Source of the DNA: an uncultured Lachnospiraceae bacterium
Lineage (GTDB): Bacteria > Bacillota_A > Clostridia > Lachnospirales > Lachnospiraceae
DNA length: 64,000 nt
Assembly (NCBI GenBank): GCA_905207905.1
Contig: CAJLNC010000001.1
Coordinates: 13,802 to 77,801 of the forward strand
Direction: 5' to 3'
The translations under genes were made by a program, and so were the position numbers. Numbering within the stretch: position 1 is the stretch's first letter; each line of letters opens with the position of its first letter. The notes below the pieces were generated by a model that did not search any database, was not told the origin of the DNA, and saw only the letters and a list, made by a program, of their open reading frames with translations. This document shows positions 34,214 to 42,698 of this stretch, piece by piece.

Positions 34214-35129
34214 GAAGGTTCTGATTATCGGCGGAAACGGTTTTATCGGCATGAATTTGGCCAAAACTCTTGCAGAGAGGGGATGCCTTGTAACCAGTTT
34301 TGATCTGGCAAAGCCATCCTGGGAGCTGCCGGGTGTGGATTATATTGCCGGGGATTTCTTCGACACCCAGACGCTGGAGGGGATTCTAAAGGGCATGGAC
34401 GCGGTGGTTCACGCCATCAGCACCATCAATCCCAGCAATTCCAATGAGAAATACATGAGAGGTTATGAGGGGGATTTTCTCCAGTCTGTGCGTCTCTGTG
34501 AAATGGCAGTGCGTCATGGTGTGAAGCTGTTGTTTCTCTCCTCTGGGGGTACGGTGTACGGCAATCAGGAGCATCAGCCTATTACAGAGGCAGCCCCCAC
34601 CCATCCCATCAATCACTATGCGGCCTTGAAACTGTGCATTGAGAATGTGATTCGCACGTTTCATGCCCAGCAAAGCGGGGATATGGTGATTGCCCGGATT
34701 TCCAATCCCTATGGTCCCGGTCAGGATTACCACAGAGGGGTCGGGTTTATTGATGCCGCCCTGAAAAAATCACTTACCGGGGAGGTTATGGAGATCTGGG
34801 GAGATGGAGAGACGATCCGGGATTACGTGGCCATTGAGGATGTGTGTCAGATGCTCTGTGCTCTTCTGGAGTATGAGGGACCGGAAGATGTGTTTAATAT
34901 CAGCTCCGGCCAGGGGGAGAGCCAGAATGATATTCTCCGATATTTGGAAGAGCTGGGAATTGATTTGAAGGTGGTATTTAAGCCCAGCCGGAATGTGGAT
35001 CTGAAAAAGACGGTGCTGGATAATTCCAGGATCCGCCAGATCTATACGAAGCCTCTGAAGCCTTTCAAGGAAGGAATTTTGGAGTATTATACCTGGCTGA
35101 GGGAACAGAAAAGGCAGAACGAAAAATAG
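34203..35129 (+). CDS. NAD-dependent nucleotide-sugar epimerase/dehydratase
   Basis: A 308-residue extended short-chain dehydrogenase. NAD-binding GGNGFIG at 10-16, SSGGTVYG at 113-120 and the active-site Y139-x3-K143 with the upstream serine are all intact. It resembles UDP-glucose 4-epimerase-type enzymes; substrate specificity cannot be read. It probably makes a nucleotide sugar for the local glycosyltransferases. No rmlABCD genes for dTDP-rhamnose are in the window, so that precursor must come from elsewhere. Confidence 0.9.
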   Translation: MKAKKVLIIGGNGFIGMNLAKTLAERGCLVTSFDLAKPSWELPGVDYIAGDFFDTQTLEGILKGMDAVVHAISTINPSNSNEKYMRGYEGDFLQSVRLCEMAVRHGVKLLFLSSGGTVYGNQEHQPITEAAPTHPINHYAALKLCIENVIRTFHAQQSGDMVIARISNPYGPGQDYHRGVGFIDAALKKSLTGEVMEIWGDGETIRDYVAIEDVCQMLCALLEYEGPEDVFNISSGQGESQNDILRYLEELGIDLKVVFKPSRNVDLKKTVLDNSRIRQIYTKPLKPFKEGILEYYTWLREQKRQNEK

Positions 35130-35174
35130 AGGAAAGACAGAGGGGGGCAGGCAGTCTGTCTCTGGGGAGAAGTA

Positions 35175-36617
35175 ATGAAAAAAATACGGGAATTAAAACA
35201 AGAAACCAAATTTGAACTGATCTTTTTGACGCTGGTGGGGATTTTTCTGTTTTCCTGGGCTCTGCTGCAGCCCAAGAATTTTTCGCCGGATGAAGCCATG
35301 CGGTTCCAGGTAGTGGACTACATTTTTAAATACAACCGGCTGCCTCACGGGGGAGATCCGGAGGTGATGAATTATTCTTATGGCTTATCCTACGCCTTTT
35401 ATCCGATGCTTACCTATATGGTATCCTATGTGTTTATGAAGATCGTCAGTATTTTTACCATGGATGCCCACGCATTGGTGGTGGCTGCCCGGATGGCGGA
35501 GGTGCTTTACGGTGTGGCAACGGCCTGGTTTACGTTAAAGATTGGCAGACGCTTTTTCAAGGGAGCCATGGAGAAAATGTTTCTCTGCCTGGTGGTGTTT
35601 CTTCCGGGGGCCTTTATCTTATTTACCTATGTAAACTGCGACAGTTTGGCTCTTTTGGCTACTGCCATGCTGATTTATTCCTGGATTCGGGGGCTGGAAG
35701 ATCAGTGGAGTTTCAAATCCTGCGCCCTGGTGGGGGTGGGGGTGTCCGTCTGCGCCTTGTCTTACTATAATGCCTACGGCGTGATTCTGGCCACGGTGGT
35801 GGTCTTTACGTTGTCCATTCTTTTCTGTGAGGAAAAACGGTGGAATTTTAAAAAACTGATTACCAGAGGGCTGTTTATCACTGCCATTTTCCTGGCTCTG
35901 GCCGGCTGGTGGTATGTGAGAAACTATATGCTTTACGATGGGGACATTCTGGGTCTGAACATTACCACCGTCTATGCAGAGCAGTATGCGGCAGAGGGGA
36001 TGAAGCCCTCTCAGCGCATGACCCTTCAGGAGACCCCGGGCTTTGGCGTGCTGGATATGCTGTTTTTGCAGCCCCATAACCACCAGCATAACTGGATGCT
36101 TATGGTGTATTACAGCTTTCTGGGCGTTTTTGGCTATATGACTGTGTGGCCGCCGGAGTGGATTGGCAAAGCCTTTATGGTATTTTTCCTGGTGGGGCTG
36201 CTGGGGGTTCTGATGCAGGCACGCAAGCTGTTTGCAGTGCGGGAACAGCGTTTTACTCAGATAAAGATGATTGGTAATTCCAAACTGAAGGTGACCTGTA
36301 CCTATAAGCGGGATCGGTGGAGCAAAAGGGCAGTATTTCATGCAGGTATGCTGATTACCCTGATTCTTCCCAATCTTTTGAATATCTATAATTCTTATGC
36401 TCAGGACTATCAGCCTCAGGGGCGCTACAGCATGCCCATGCTGATTCCGCTGATGTACTTTATGACCCTTGGGATTCAGAAGATTACTGCCAGATTTGAC
36501 AGAAACGGGAAAGCGGTGAAGCTTGTAGGATATGGGATGTGTGCAGCCATGATTGCCTTCTGGCTGTACTGCTATCTGGTTTTGCTGCTGCCCAGATTTC
36601 TGAAGCTGGTGGGATAG
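35175..36617 (+). CDS. Polytopic GT-C-like membrane glycosyltransferase (DUF2142/GT39 type)
   Basis: 480 residues with about eleven transmembrane helices. The first extracellular loop holds the acidic motif FSPDEAMRF, as in GT-C enzymes that use polyprenyl-phosphate sugars. A later loop holds PHNHQHNW. It would add a side group on the outer face of the membrane, or act in polymer transfer. The name is only to superfamily level. It has its own ribosome binding site (GGGGAG) 45 bases after the epimerase. Confidence 0.75.
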   Translation: MKKIRELKQETKFELIFLTLVGIFLFSWALLQPKNFSPDEAMRFQVVDYIFKYNRLPHGGDPEVMNYSYGLSYAFYPMLTYMVSYVFMKIVSIFTMDAHALVVAARMAEVLYGVATAWFTLKIGRRFFKGAMEKMFLCLVVFLPGAFILFTYVNCDSLALLATAMLIYSWIRGLEDQWSFKSCALVGVGVSVCALSYYNAYGVILATVVVFTLSILFCEEKRWNFKKLITRGLFITAIFLALAGWWYVRNYMLYDGDILGLNITTVYAEQYAAEGMKPSQRMTLQETPGFGVLDMLFLQPHNHQHNWMLMVYYSFLGVFGYMTVWPPEWIGKAFMVFFLVGLLGVLMQARKLFAVREQRFTQIKMIGNSKLKVTCTYKRDRWSKRAVFHAGMLITLILPNLLNIYNSYAQDYQPQGRYSMPMLIPLMYFMTLGIQKITARFDRNGKAVKLVGYGMCAAMIAFWLYCYLVLLLPRFLKLVG

Positions 36618-36672
36618 AAAGGCAGCTGACCGCCTTGATTTTGTATTCCAGGGATTTGTAAGAGGGAATTTT

Positions 36673-38880
36673 ATGGCAAAGCTTAGAGAATTGACCCAGA
36701 AAACAGTCCGCACTCTTCGGGAGGACGGATTTCAGAAAGTGGGAGAAAAGGCAAAAATATATTTAAAGCGGATCCGTGAGGAGAAAGTGGGGCAGGAGTA
36801 CACAGACCGGTGTTTCAGGGAGGTGCTGTTTATTAACGGATGCGATGAGCATCTGCCTCATCCGGGGAGATACCGGGTGACCCATCAGAGAGAACAGCTG
36901 GAGTCTCTGGGCATCACCACGGGTGAAGTGTATTACCGGTATCTGAAGTTGGATACGGTGAGATGCTATCGCACCTTTGTATTTTTCCGCTGTCCCTACA
37001 CTCCGGTAATCGGAGAATTTGTGGAGCAGGCCCATAAGCTGAACAAGAAAGTGTTCTATGATGTGGATGATCTGGTGATTGACACTGCGTACACGGATAT
37101 GATTGCCTATCTGGACACCTTAAGTCACCAGGAGCGTCAGGAGTATGACCAGGGAGTTCGGGATATGGGGCGTCTGCTGCGTCTCTGCGACGGAGCAGTC
37201 ACCACCACCGGCTGTCTGGCCCATGAGCTGGAACAGTATGTACCGAAGGTGCTGGTGAACCGGAATGTGGCTTCAGAGGAAATGGTAAAGCTGTCCCTGG
37301 AGGCAGAAGGAAAGGCATTCAAAGGGGAAGAAGAGAAGGCTGTGGTGAGTCTTGGGTATTTCAGCGGCAGCATTACTCATGACGAGGATTTTCAGATGAT
37401 TCTTCCAGTGCTGCTTAAGCTTATGGAAGAATATCCCAATCTTCGCCTTCATCTGGCTGGGGAACTTCATCTGCCTCCGGAGCTGGAAGAGAGGAAGGAG
37501 CAGGTTCAGATGCAGCCTTTTGCCAGCTGGAGGGAGCTTCCTGCCATGATTGCAGGGGTGGATATTAATCTGGCTCCTCTGACTACCACCACCTTTAACC
37601 GGGCAAAATCGGAGAATAAGTGGGTGGAGGCTGCCTTGGTGAAGGTGCCCACGGTAGCCAGCGATATTGGAGCTTTCCATGAAATGGTGGAAAATGGAAA
37701 AACCGGGATCCTTTGCCAAAACCTGGAGCAGTGGGAGGCGGCTTTGCGTGCTTTGATCGAACAGCCGGATTATCGGACTCTTATCGGAGAAGCGGCCTGG
37801 GAATACTGTCTGGATCACTGTGTCACTGCCAATACGGGGCAGGAGCTGGGCAGATTTTTAAAAGGGCAGGAGTCCAAAAGCGCAGTTTTTCTGCTCCCTG
37901 CTTTTCAGGTCAGCGGCGGCGTTATGGTGGCGCTGCAGCATTGCCGCATTCTGCAGGAAGCAGGCTGGGATGTGCTTCTTTATTCTATAGAGGAGCGGGG
38001 CAGGGAGCGGTGGTATGAATTCGAAGGCTGCCGTTTTCCGGTGCTGAATGGAAATGATGCGGCGATTTACGGGGATTTTGACTGGGCTGTGGCCACTATG
38101 TGGTCCACTGTGGACTGGCTGGAGGCGTTTCCCAGGGTGAAGCACAGGGGCTATCTGGTACAGAATTATGAGCCGGGCTTTTACGCCTCCGGAGATCCTC
38201 TGCGGATGCGGGCCAGAAAGACGTATGGATACCGGGAGGATCTTCAATATCTGACCATTTCCAGATGGTGTCAGGAATGGCTGATGGAGCAGTATGGCCA
38301 TGAGGCCAGGTATGCGCCCAACGGGATTGCACCGGAGAAATTTTTTCCTGCGCCCAGAAATCTGGAAGAAACATCCGGAGAGAAGATTCGTATATTGATA
38401 GAGGGGGATTCCACTGCCCCCCATAAAAATGTGGATGAGAGCTTTCGAATTGTGGAAAAACTGGATCCGGAACGGTTTGAGGTGTGGTATATGGCCTACA
38501 GTGGAGAGCCAAAAGACTGGTACCGGGTGGATCGTTTTTTGCCCAAGGTTCCCTATGACCAGATTCAGGAAGTGTACCAGGACTGTGATATTTTGTTAAA
38601 ATCCAGCCTGATGGAGAGCTTTTCTTATCCGCCCTTGGAGATGATGGCAGCAGGAGGCTTTGTCGTTGCTGTGTTAAACGGAGGAAACCGGGAATATCTG
38701 GAAGACAAAGAGAACTGCCTGTGCTACCGGCCCGGGGATCTGGATCAGGCAGTGCAGGCTATTTTGCGTATCTGCGGGGATCGGGAGCTGCAGGATAAGT
38801 TTTATCAAAACGGACACAAGACGGTTATGGAACGGGATTGGAAGCAGATTAAAGAAAGCATCTTGAATTTGTATCAGTAG
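36673..38880 (+). CDS. Tandem-domain GT-B glycosyltransferase
   Basis: 735 residues with two GT-B units in one chain. The first (about 45-390) has FINGCDEHLPHPGRYRV, VFYDVDDLVID and a GT4-like end (EMVENGKTGILC). The second (about 395-735) resembles WsaF-type rhamnosyltransferases: GYLVQNYEPGFYASGD, RYAPNGI, ESFSYPPLEMMAAGG and LCYRPGD. Such fusions often make a two-step repeat. The N-terminal 45 residues are basic and may bind membrane. It is the second WsaF-like module in the locus. Confidence 0.88.
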   Translation: MAKLRELTQKTVRTLREDGFQKVGEKAKIYLKRIREEKVGQEYTDRCFREVLFINGCDEHLPHPGRYRVTHQREQLESLGITTGEVYYRYLKLDTVRCYRTFVFFRCPYTPVIGEFVEQAHKLNKKVFYDVDDLVIDTAYTDMIAYLDTLSHQERQEYDQGVRDMGRLLRLCDGAVTTTGCLAHELEQYVPKVLVNRNVASEEMVKLSLEAEGKAFKGEEEKAVVSLGYFSGSITHDEDFQMILPVLLKLMEEYPNLRLHLAGELHLPPELEERKEQVQMQPFASWRELPAMIAGVDINLAPLTTTTFNRAKSENKWVEAALVKVPTVASDIGAFHEMVENGKTGILCQNLEQWEAALRALIEQPDYRTLIGEAAWEYCLDHCVTANTGQELGRFLKGQESKSAVFLLPAFQVSGGVMVALQHCRILQEAGWDVLLYSIEERGRERWYEFEGCRFPVLNGNDAAIYGDFDWAVATMWSTVDWLEAFPRVKHRGYLVQNYEPGFYASGDPLRMRARKTYGYREDLQYLTISRWCQEWLMEQYGHEARYAPNGIAPEKFFPAPRNLEETSGEKIRILIEGDSTAPHKNVDESFRIVEKLDPERFEVWYMAYSGEPKDWYRVDRFLPKVPYDQIQEVYQDCDILLKSSLMESFSYPPLEMMAAGGFVVAVLNGGNREYLEDKENCLCYRPGDLDQAVQAILRICGDRELQDKFYQNGHKTVMERDWKQIKESILNLYQ

Positions 38881-38889
38881 AGGTTCTGT

Positions 38890-40356
38890 ATGAAAAAGAT
38901 TGTGATTATCGGGGCCAATGATTTTCAGAGACCCTTAATTCAAAAAGCAGGAGAGCGGGGCTATGAAACCCATGTGTTTGCCTGGCGGGAAGGAGCTACG
39001 GGAGCGGAGGATGCAGATTATTTTTATGAGATCAGCATTACGCAGAAACAGGAGATTCTAAAGATCTGCCGGGAGATCCAACCGGACGCAGTGTGTACCA
39101 TTGGTTCCGGCCTGGCCAATGTGACTGTTCAGTATCTGGCAGAGCAGCTTGGCCTTCCGGGAAACAGCAGAAGCTGTATCATAAGCTCCACAAATAAATT
39201 TGAAATGCGGAAGGCCTTTGAAGCAGCGGGAATTCCGGTACCCTATTTTCAGGTGGCAGAGGAAGGGGAGGCCATAGAACCTCCCGCTTACCCGGTGATC
39301 GTAAAGCCTACAGACCGCTCCGGCAGCAGGGCCATCACCAGGGTGGAGAAAAGAGAAGAGCTGAAGGCGGCTATCCAGGCAGCGGTGGATCAGTCCTTTG
39401 AACGGCGGGCCATTGTGGAGGAGTATATTCCTGGTGGGGAATACAGTGTGGAGACCATCAGCTTCGGCGGACAGCATCTCTGCCTGGCCATCACCAAAAA
39501 ATTTACCACCGGAGAGCCTCATTACATCGAGGTAGGGCATCTGCAGCCGGCGCCTCTTTCAGGAAAGGTGCAAAAGCGGGTGCAGGAGCTGATTTTTGCA
39601 GCCCTGGATGCTTTGCAGGTGCGTTTTGGGGCAGCCCACAGCGAGGTGCGCATTGACGAAACGGGGACGGTGCGAATCATTGAGATCGGATCCCGTATGG
39701 GAGGAGATTGCATCGGCTCTGATCTGGTGCCTCTCTCCACCGGCCAGGATTTTGTGGGCATGGTGCTGGATACTGCTCTTGGGCAGCCGCCCCGGATGAG
39801 TGAACCGAAGGAGCAGGTATCTGCCATCCGTTTTCTTATGGATAAGAGAGACCTGGAGCATTTAAGATGGCTGCAGAGGTGCCATCCGGATGCCATCCGG
39901 AAGGTAGTAATAGAGGGGGATGTGGAGACCGCTCGCATTGTGGACAGCGGCAGCCGCCCCGGATTTTATATCCTGCAGACAGAGACACTGCAGGACATGG
40001 AGTATCTGCTTCATGAGGGCCCAAAGGAGAATCCTATTGAGACCCCGGGGCTGGCCAGAGACTGCATCAGCAGGATGATGGAGGAACACTATGACAGTCT
40101 GGTGATCAATGCAGGACTTCACTCGGATCTGAGCTGCATTCTGGCAAAGACCTGTGTGGAACTGGGGCTTCCCTGCCGGGTGGTAGGCACTCTGGAGGAA
40201 GAGCAGCGGACCAGCGAAAACAGGGAAACTTTAAAGAGACTGAAGGTGCGGGAGCTGCTTGGCCCCTGGCAGGAGCTGGAGCAGACGGCTGATCGGGCAG
40301 CAAGGGAATTGCAGGAACTGGGACTTCGTCCCTACTGCCTTGGCAAAATTTCGTAA
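38890..40356 (+). CDS. ATP-grasp ligase of unknown substrate
   Basis: 488 residues. N-terminal pre-ATP-grasp Rossmann fold (IVIIGANDFQRPLI), central ATP-grasp with VIVKPTDRSGSR, VEEYIPGGEYSVE and the Mg-binding EVRIDE and IEIGSRMGGD, like biotin carboxylase and PurK-type enzymes. A C-terminal domain (about 390-488) looks like a small Rossmann or sugar-binding module. Enzymes of this class join carboxylates to amines. In a polysaccharide locus it may attach an amino acid or other acid to an amino sugar; that is inference. Confidence 0.82.
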   Translation: MKKIVIIGANDFQRPLIQKAGERGYETHVFAWREGATGAEDADYFYEISITQKQEILKICREIQPDAVCTIGSGLANVTVQYLAEQLGLPGNSRSCIISSTNKFEMRKAFEAAGIPVPYFQVAEEGEAIEPPAYPVIVKPTDRSGSRAITRVEKREELKAAIQAAVDQSFERRAIVEEYIPGGEYSVETISFGGQHLCLAITKKFTTGEPHYIEVGHLQPAPLSGKVQKRVQELIFAALDALQVRFGAAHSEVRIDETGTVRIIEIGSRMGGDCIGSDLVPLSTGQDFVGMVLDTALGQPPRMSEPKEQVSAIRFLMDKRDLEHLRWLQRCHPDAIRKVVIEGDVETARIVDSGSRPGFYILQTETLQDMEYLLHEGPKENPIETPGLARDCISRMMEEHYDSLVINAGLHSDLSCILAKTCVELGLPCRVVGTLEEEQRTSENRETLKRLKVRELLGPWQELEQTADRAARELQELGLRPYCLGKIS

Positions 40357-40409
40357 CGGTTCATCCGTATACAAAGTTACAAAATTCCAGAAACAGACAG
40401 AAATACCTG

Positions 40410-40443
40410 AAAGAGGCGCAGTAAATGCTATTGCGCCCCTTTC
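40410..40443 (+). terminator. Terminator ending the export operon
   Basis: AAAGAGGCGCA against TGCGCCCCTTT (11 pairs, one mismatch), then TTCT. It overlaps the -35 region of the next promoter. Confidence 0.65.
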
Positions 40444-40459
40444 TATAAGATGCTATAAT
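40431..40459 (+). promoter_or_regulatory. Promoter for the third part of the polysaccharide locus
   Basis: TTGCGC and a perfect TATAAT with a 17-base spacer, about 100 bases before the first SMR-like gene. Confidence 0.5.
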
Positions 40460-40555
40460 AAAAAATAGACTTAATCTGCAAGGATGTCCGTTTCCGGCAG
40501 ATTGATGTGATCCTATGGCGTAGAGCGGGTTCGCCATCCGCAGGAGAATGGAAGG

Positions 40556-40978
40556 ATGCGGAAGAAAAAAACAGAAGGATCTGGGGCAGTGCCTCAGGAA
40601 CAGAGTCTTAAGACACCAAAGAAACGGGGAAAGCTGGAAGTATCTCTTGGATGGTTTCTCATCCTGCATCTGAGTTTGATCGTAAACTCTATGGCAGGCG
40701 CGGCCTCCAAGATGGCAGGACGACAAAAGTTCCTGTCACTGAAGTTTTTCTTTTTTTATGGTCTGGTGTTGGCCATTACCTTTGCTTTTGCGCTGGTGTG
40801 GCAGCAGGTGTTAAAGCACATGTCACTGACCTTTGCTTTTACGAACAAGCCGATCACTATGATCTGGGGAATCATCTGGGGGGTACTGATTTTTCAGGAG
40901 AAGGTTACCTGGAATATGCTTTTGGGTTCCGGAATTATACTGGCAGGGATCATTATAGGAGTCAGCGGAAATGAGTAA
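40556..40978 (+). CDS. SMR/EamA-like half-transporter, first subunit
   Basis: 140 residues with four transmembrane helices after a polar N-terminal 28 residues. Signature-like features are NSMAGAASKMAG in helix one, FAFTNKPITMIWGIIWGVLIFQE and a C-terminal GSGIILAGIIIGV, as in small multidrug-resistance and ArnE/ArnF proteins. It overlaps the next gene by eight bases. In a glycan locus it more likely flips a lipid-linked sugar than exports a drug. AGGAG precedes the ATG. Confidence 0.82.
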   Translation: MRKKKTEGSGAVPQEQSLKTPKKRGKLEVSLGWFLILHLSLIVNSMAGAASKMAGRQKFLSLKFFFFYGLVLAITFAFALVWQQVLKHMSLTFAFTNKPITMIWGIIWGVLIFQEKVTWNMLLGSGIILAGIIIGVSGNE

Positions 40979-41315
40979 TTTGGGAAAATACATAGCAATC
41001 TGGATGCTTTCAGTGTTCATCTCCTCAGTGGCTCAGGTGATGCTGAAGGTGGCAGCCAATAAAACCTATGACAAAAAAATAAAAGAATATGTAAACCCCC
41101 TGGTGATCACGGCCTATGGCATTTTCTTTTTATCTACCATACTTACCATGTATGCGCTGAAGTTTGTGCCTCTGACCATGTCACCGATTATTGAATCCAC
41201 CAGTTACATTTTTGTGCCCGTGCTGGGTGTCTTTATGCTGCGGGAGCGCATCAGTAAACGCCGGCTTTTGGGTATGGGCATCATGGTGATTGGAATATTC
41301 GTGTTTACCCTGTAG
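40971..41315 (+). CDS. SMR/EamA-like half-transporter, second subunit
   Basis: 114 residues, four transmembrane helices. SSVAQVMLKVAANK in helix one and IIESTSYIFVPVLGVFMLRERIS match the SMR/ArnF style with the conserved proline and glutamate. The two overlapping genes suggest a heterodimer with opposite orientations, as for ArnE/ArnF, which flips undecaprenyl-phosphate aminoarabinose. The substrate here may be the amino sugar made with the WecE-like enzyme encoded next. Confidence 0.84.
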   Translation: MSNLGKYIAIWMLSVFISSVAQVMLKVAANKTYDKKIKEYVNPLVITAYGIFFLSTILTMYALKFVPLTMSPIIESTSYIFVPVLGVFMLRERISKRRLLGMGIMVIGIFVFTL

Positions 41316-41350
41316 GAGCCGGAAGAGGCGGGAATAAGGAGGCAGGGCAG

Positions 41351-41449
41351 ATGCGGCAGGACAATGGGACGGGAAAAGAATACGTACAGGAAAAGAATAC
41401 AGAAACAGCCATACAGATCAAAATAAACGCTGTATGCAGCATGCGGTAG
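41351..41449 (+). CDS. Candidate 32-residue ORF or leader peptide
   Basis: MRQDNGTGKEYVQEKNTE and 14 further residues. It has a strong AAGGAGG eight bases before the ATG, in the gap between the SMR pair and the aminotransferase gene. No similarity is recognised and composition is polar. It may be a leader peptide or chance; only the ribosome binding site supports it. Confidence 0.25.
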   Translation: MRQDNGTGKEYVQEKNTETAIQIKINAVCSMR

Positions 41450-41487
41450 GAACGAAATCATACAAGAGAAACGAGAAAAGATACAAA

Positions 41488-41513
41488 ATGCGCCAAGGTT
41501 TTAGCCTGCGCAT
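41488..41513 (+). promoter_or_regulatory. Hairpin abutting the ribosome binding site of wecE
   Basis: ATGCGC...GCGCAT (6 bp, plus a possible inner AAGG/CCT). AAGGAGG begins at the next base after the stem. It could modulate translation or stabilise the mRNA end. Confidence 0.45.
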
Positions 41514-41527
41514 AAGGAGGAAGCCCT

Positions 41528-42664
41528 ATGATTGATTTTAACAGACCCCCCTATGTGGGAAAAGAGCTGGATTATATTAAGCAGGCCATTGAGATGGGCA
41601 AGCTGTGCGGAGACGGTGAATTTACAAAGCGATGTTCTGCCTGGATGCGGGAAAAGTATCAGGCAAACCATGTGCTGATGACCACCTCCTGCACCCACGC
41701 TTTGGAGATGGCAGCTTATCTGTGCGACCTGAAGGAGGGGGATGAGGTGATCATGCCCTCCTATACCTTTGTGTCCACGGCAGATGCCTTTGTGCTTCGG
41801 GGAGCAAAGATTGTGTTTGTAGATATCCATCCGGAGACCATGAATATAGATGAGACTAAGATCGAGGCAGCCATCACAGAAAAGACAAAGGTGATCTGCC
41901 CGGTGCATTATGCCGGTGTGTCCTGCGCTATGAATGAAATCATGGCCATTGCGAAAAAATATAATTTGAAGGTAGTGGAGGATGCCGCCCAGGGCGTCAG
42001 CGCTTACTACAACGGCAAGGCCCTTGGCACCATCGGAGACTTCGGCTGCTACAGCTTTCATGAGACCAAGAATTATACGATGGGAGAGGGCGGGGCTCTC
42101 GTATTTCAGAATGACCAGTACCAGGAGGCAGCAGAGATCTTAAGGGAAAAAGGGACAGACCGGAGCAAGTTTTTCCGGGGACAGGTGGATAAGTATACCT
42201 GGGTAAATTATGGTTCCTCCTATCTGCCCAGTGACATGAATGCCGCTTATCTTTATGCCCAGTTGGAAGAAGCAGAAAAGATCGACGCTAAGCGCCATGC
42301 AATCTATGATTATTACCATGAGCATCTTGCACCCCTGGCAAAGGCCGGCTATATCGAGCAGCCGGTTGTGCCGGAGTATGCAAAACACAATGCTCACATG
42401 TATTTTATAAAAGCAAAAGACCTGGAAGCAAGAACACGGCTGATGAAGTATCTTCGGGAGAAGGGGGTCTGGACGGTGTTCCACTACATCCCGCTCCACA
42501 CTGCCAAGGCGGGTCAGATGTTCGGCCGTTTCCATGGGGAGGATGTGTACACCACCAGGGAGAGCGAGCGGCTGATGCGTCTGCCCATGTTCTACAATCT
42601 GAGCATGGAGGATGTGGCCTATGTGACCCAGTGCATTCTGGATTATCCGGAGTTCAACCGCTAA
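41528..42664 (+). CDS. wecE: dTDP-4-amino-4,6-dideoxygalactose transaminase (WecE/RffA-like)
   Basis: PLP-dependent DegT/DnrJ/EryC1 aminotransferase of 378 residues that converts dTDP-4-keto-6-deoxyglucose to the 4-amino sugar. It follows E. coli WecE nearly end to end: FNRPP, CGDGEFT, TTSCTHALEMAA, MPSYTFVSTADAFVLRG, VHYAGV, EDAAQGV, FHETKNYT with Schiff-base K181, and VFHYIPLH. AAGGAGG lies upstream. The partner acetyltransferase WecD and the dTDP-sugar synthesis genes are not here. It implies Fuc4N or a close relative in the glycan. Confidence 0.92.
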   Translation: MIDFNRPPYVGKELDYIKQAIEMGKLCGDGEFTKRCSAWMREKYQANHVLMTTSCTHALEMAAYLCDLKEGDEVIMPSYTFVSTADAFVLRGAKIVFVDIHPETMNIDETKIEAAITEKTKVICPVHYAGVSCAMNEIMAIAKKYNLKVVEDAAQGVSAYYNGKALGTIGDFGCYSFHETKNYTMGEGGALVFQNDQYQEAAEILREKGTDRSKFFRGQVDKYTWVNYGSSYLPSDMNAAYLYAQLEEAEKIDAKRHAIYDYYHEHLAPLAKAGYIEQPVVPEYAKHNAHMYFIKAKDLEARTRLMKYLREKGVWTVFHYIPLHTAKAGQMFGRFHGEDVYTTRESERLMRLPMFYNLSMEDVAYVTQCILDYPEFNR

Positions 42665-42698
42665 AGAGAAGAAATTCGAGGACAGTTTGGGAGGATTC

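Noticed and set aside
35619..36713. 364-codon minus-strand frame
   Set aside because: Opposite the GT-C membrane protein gene; no start signals and no recognisable domain.
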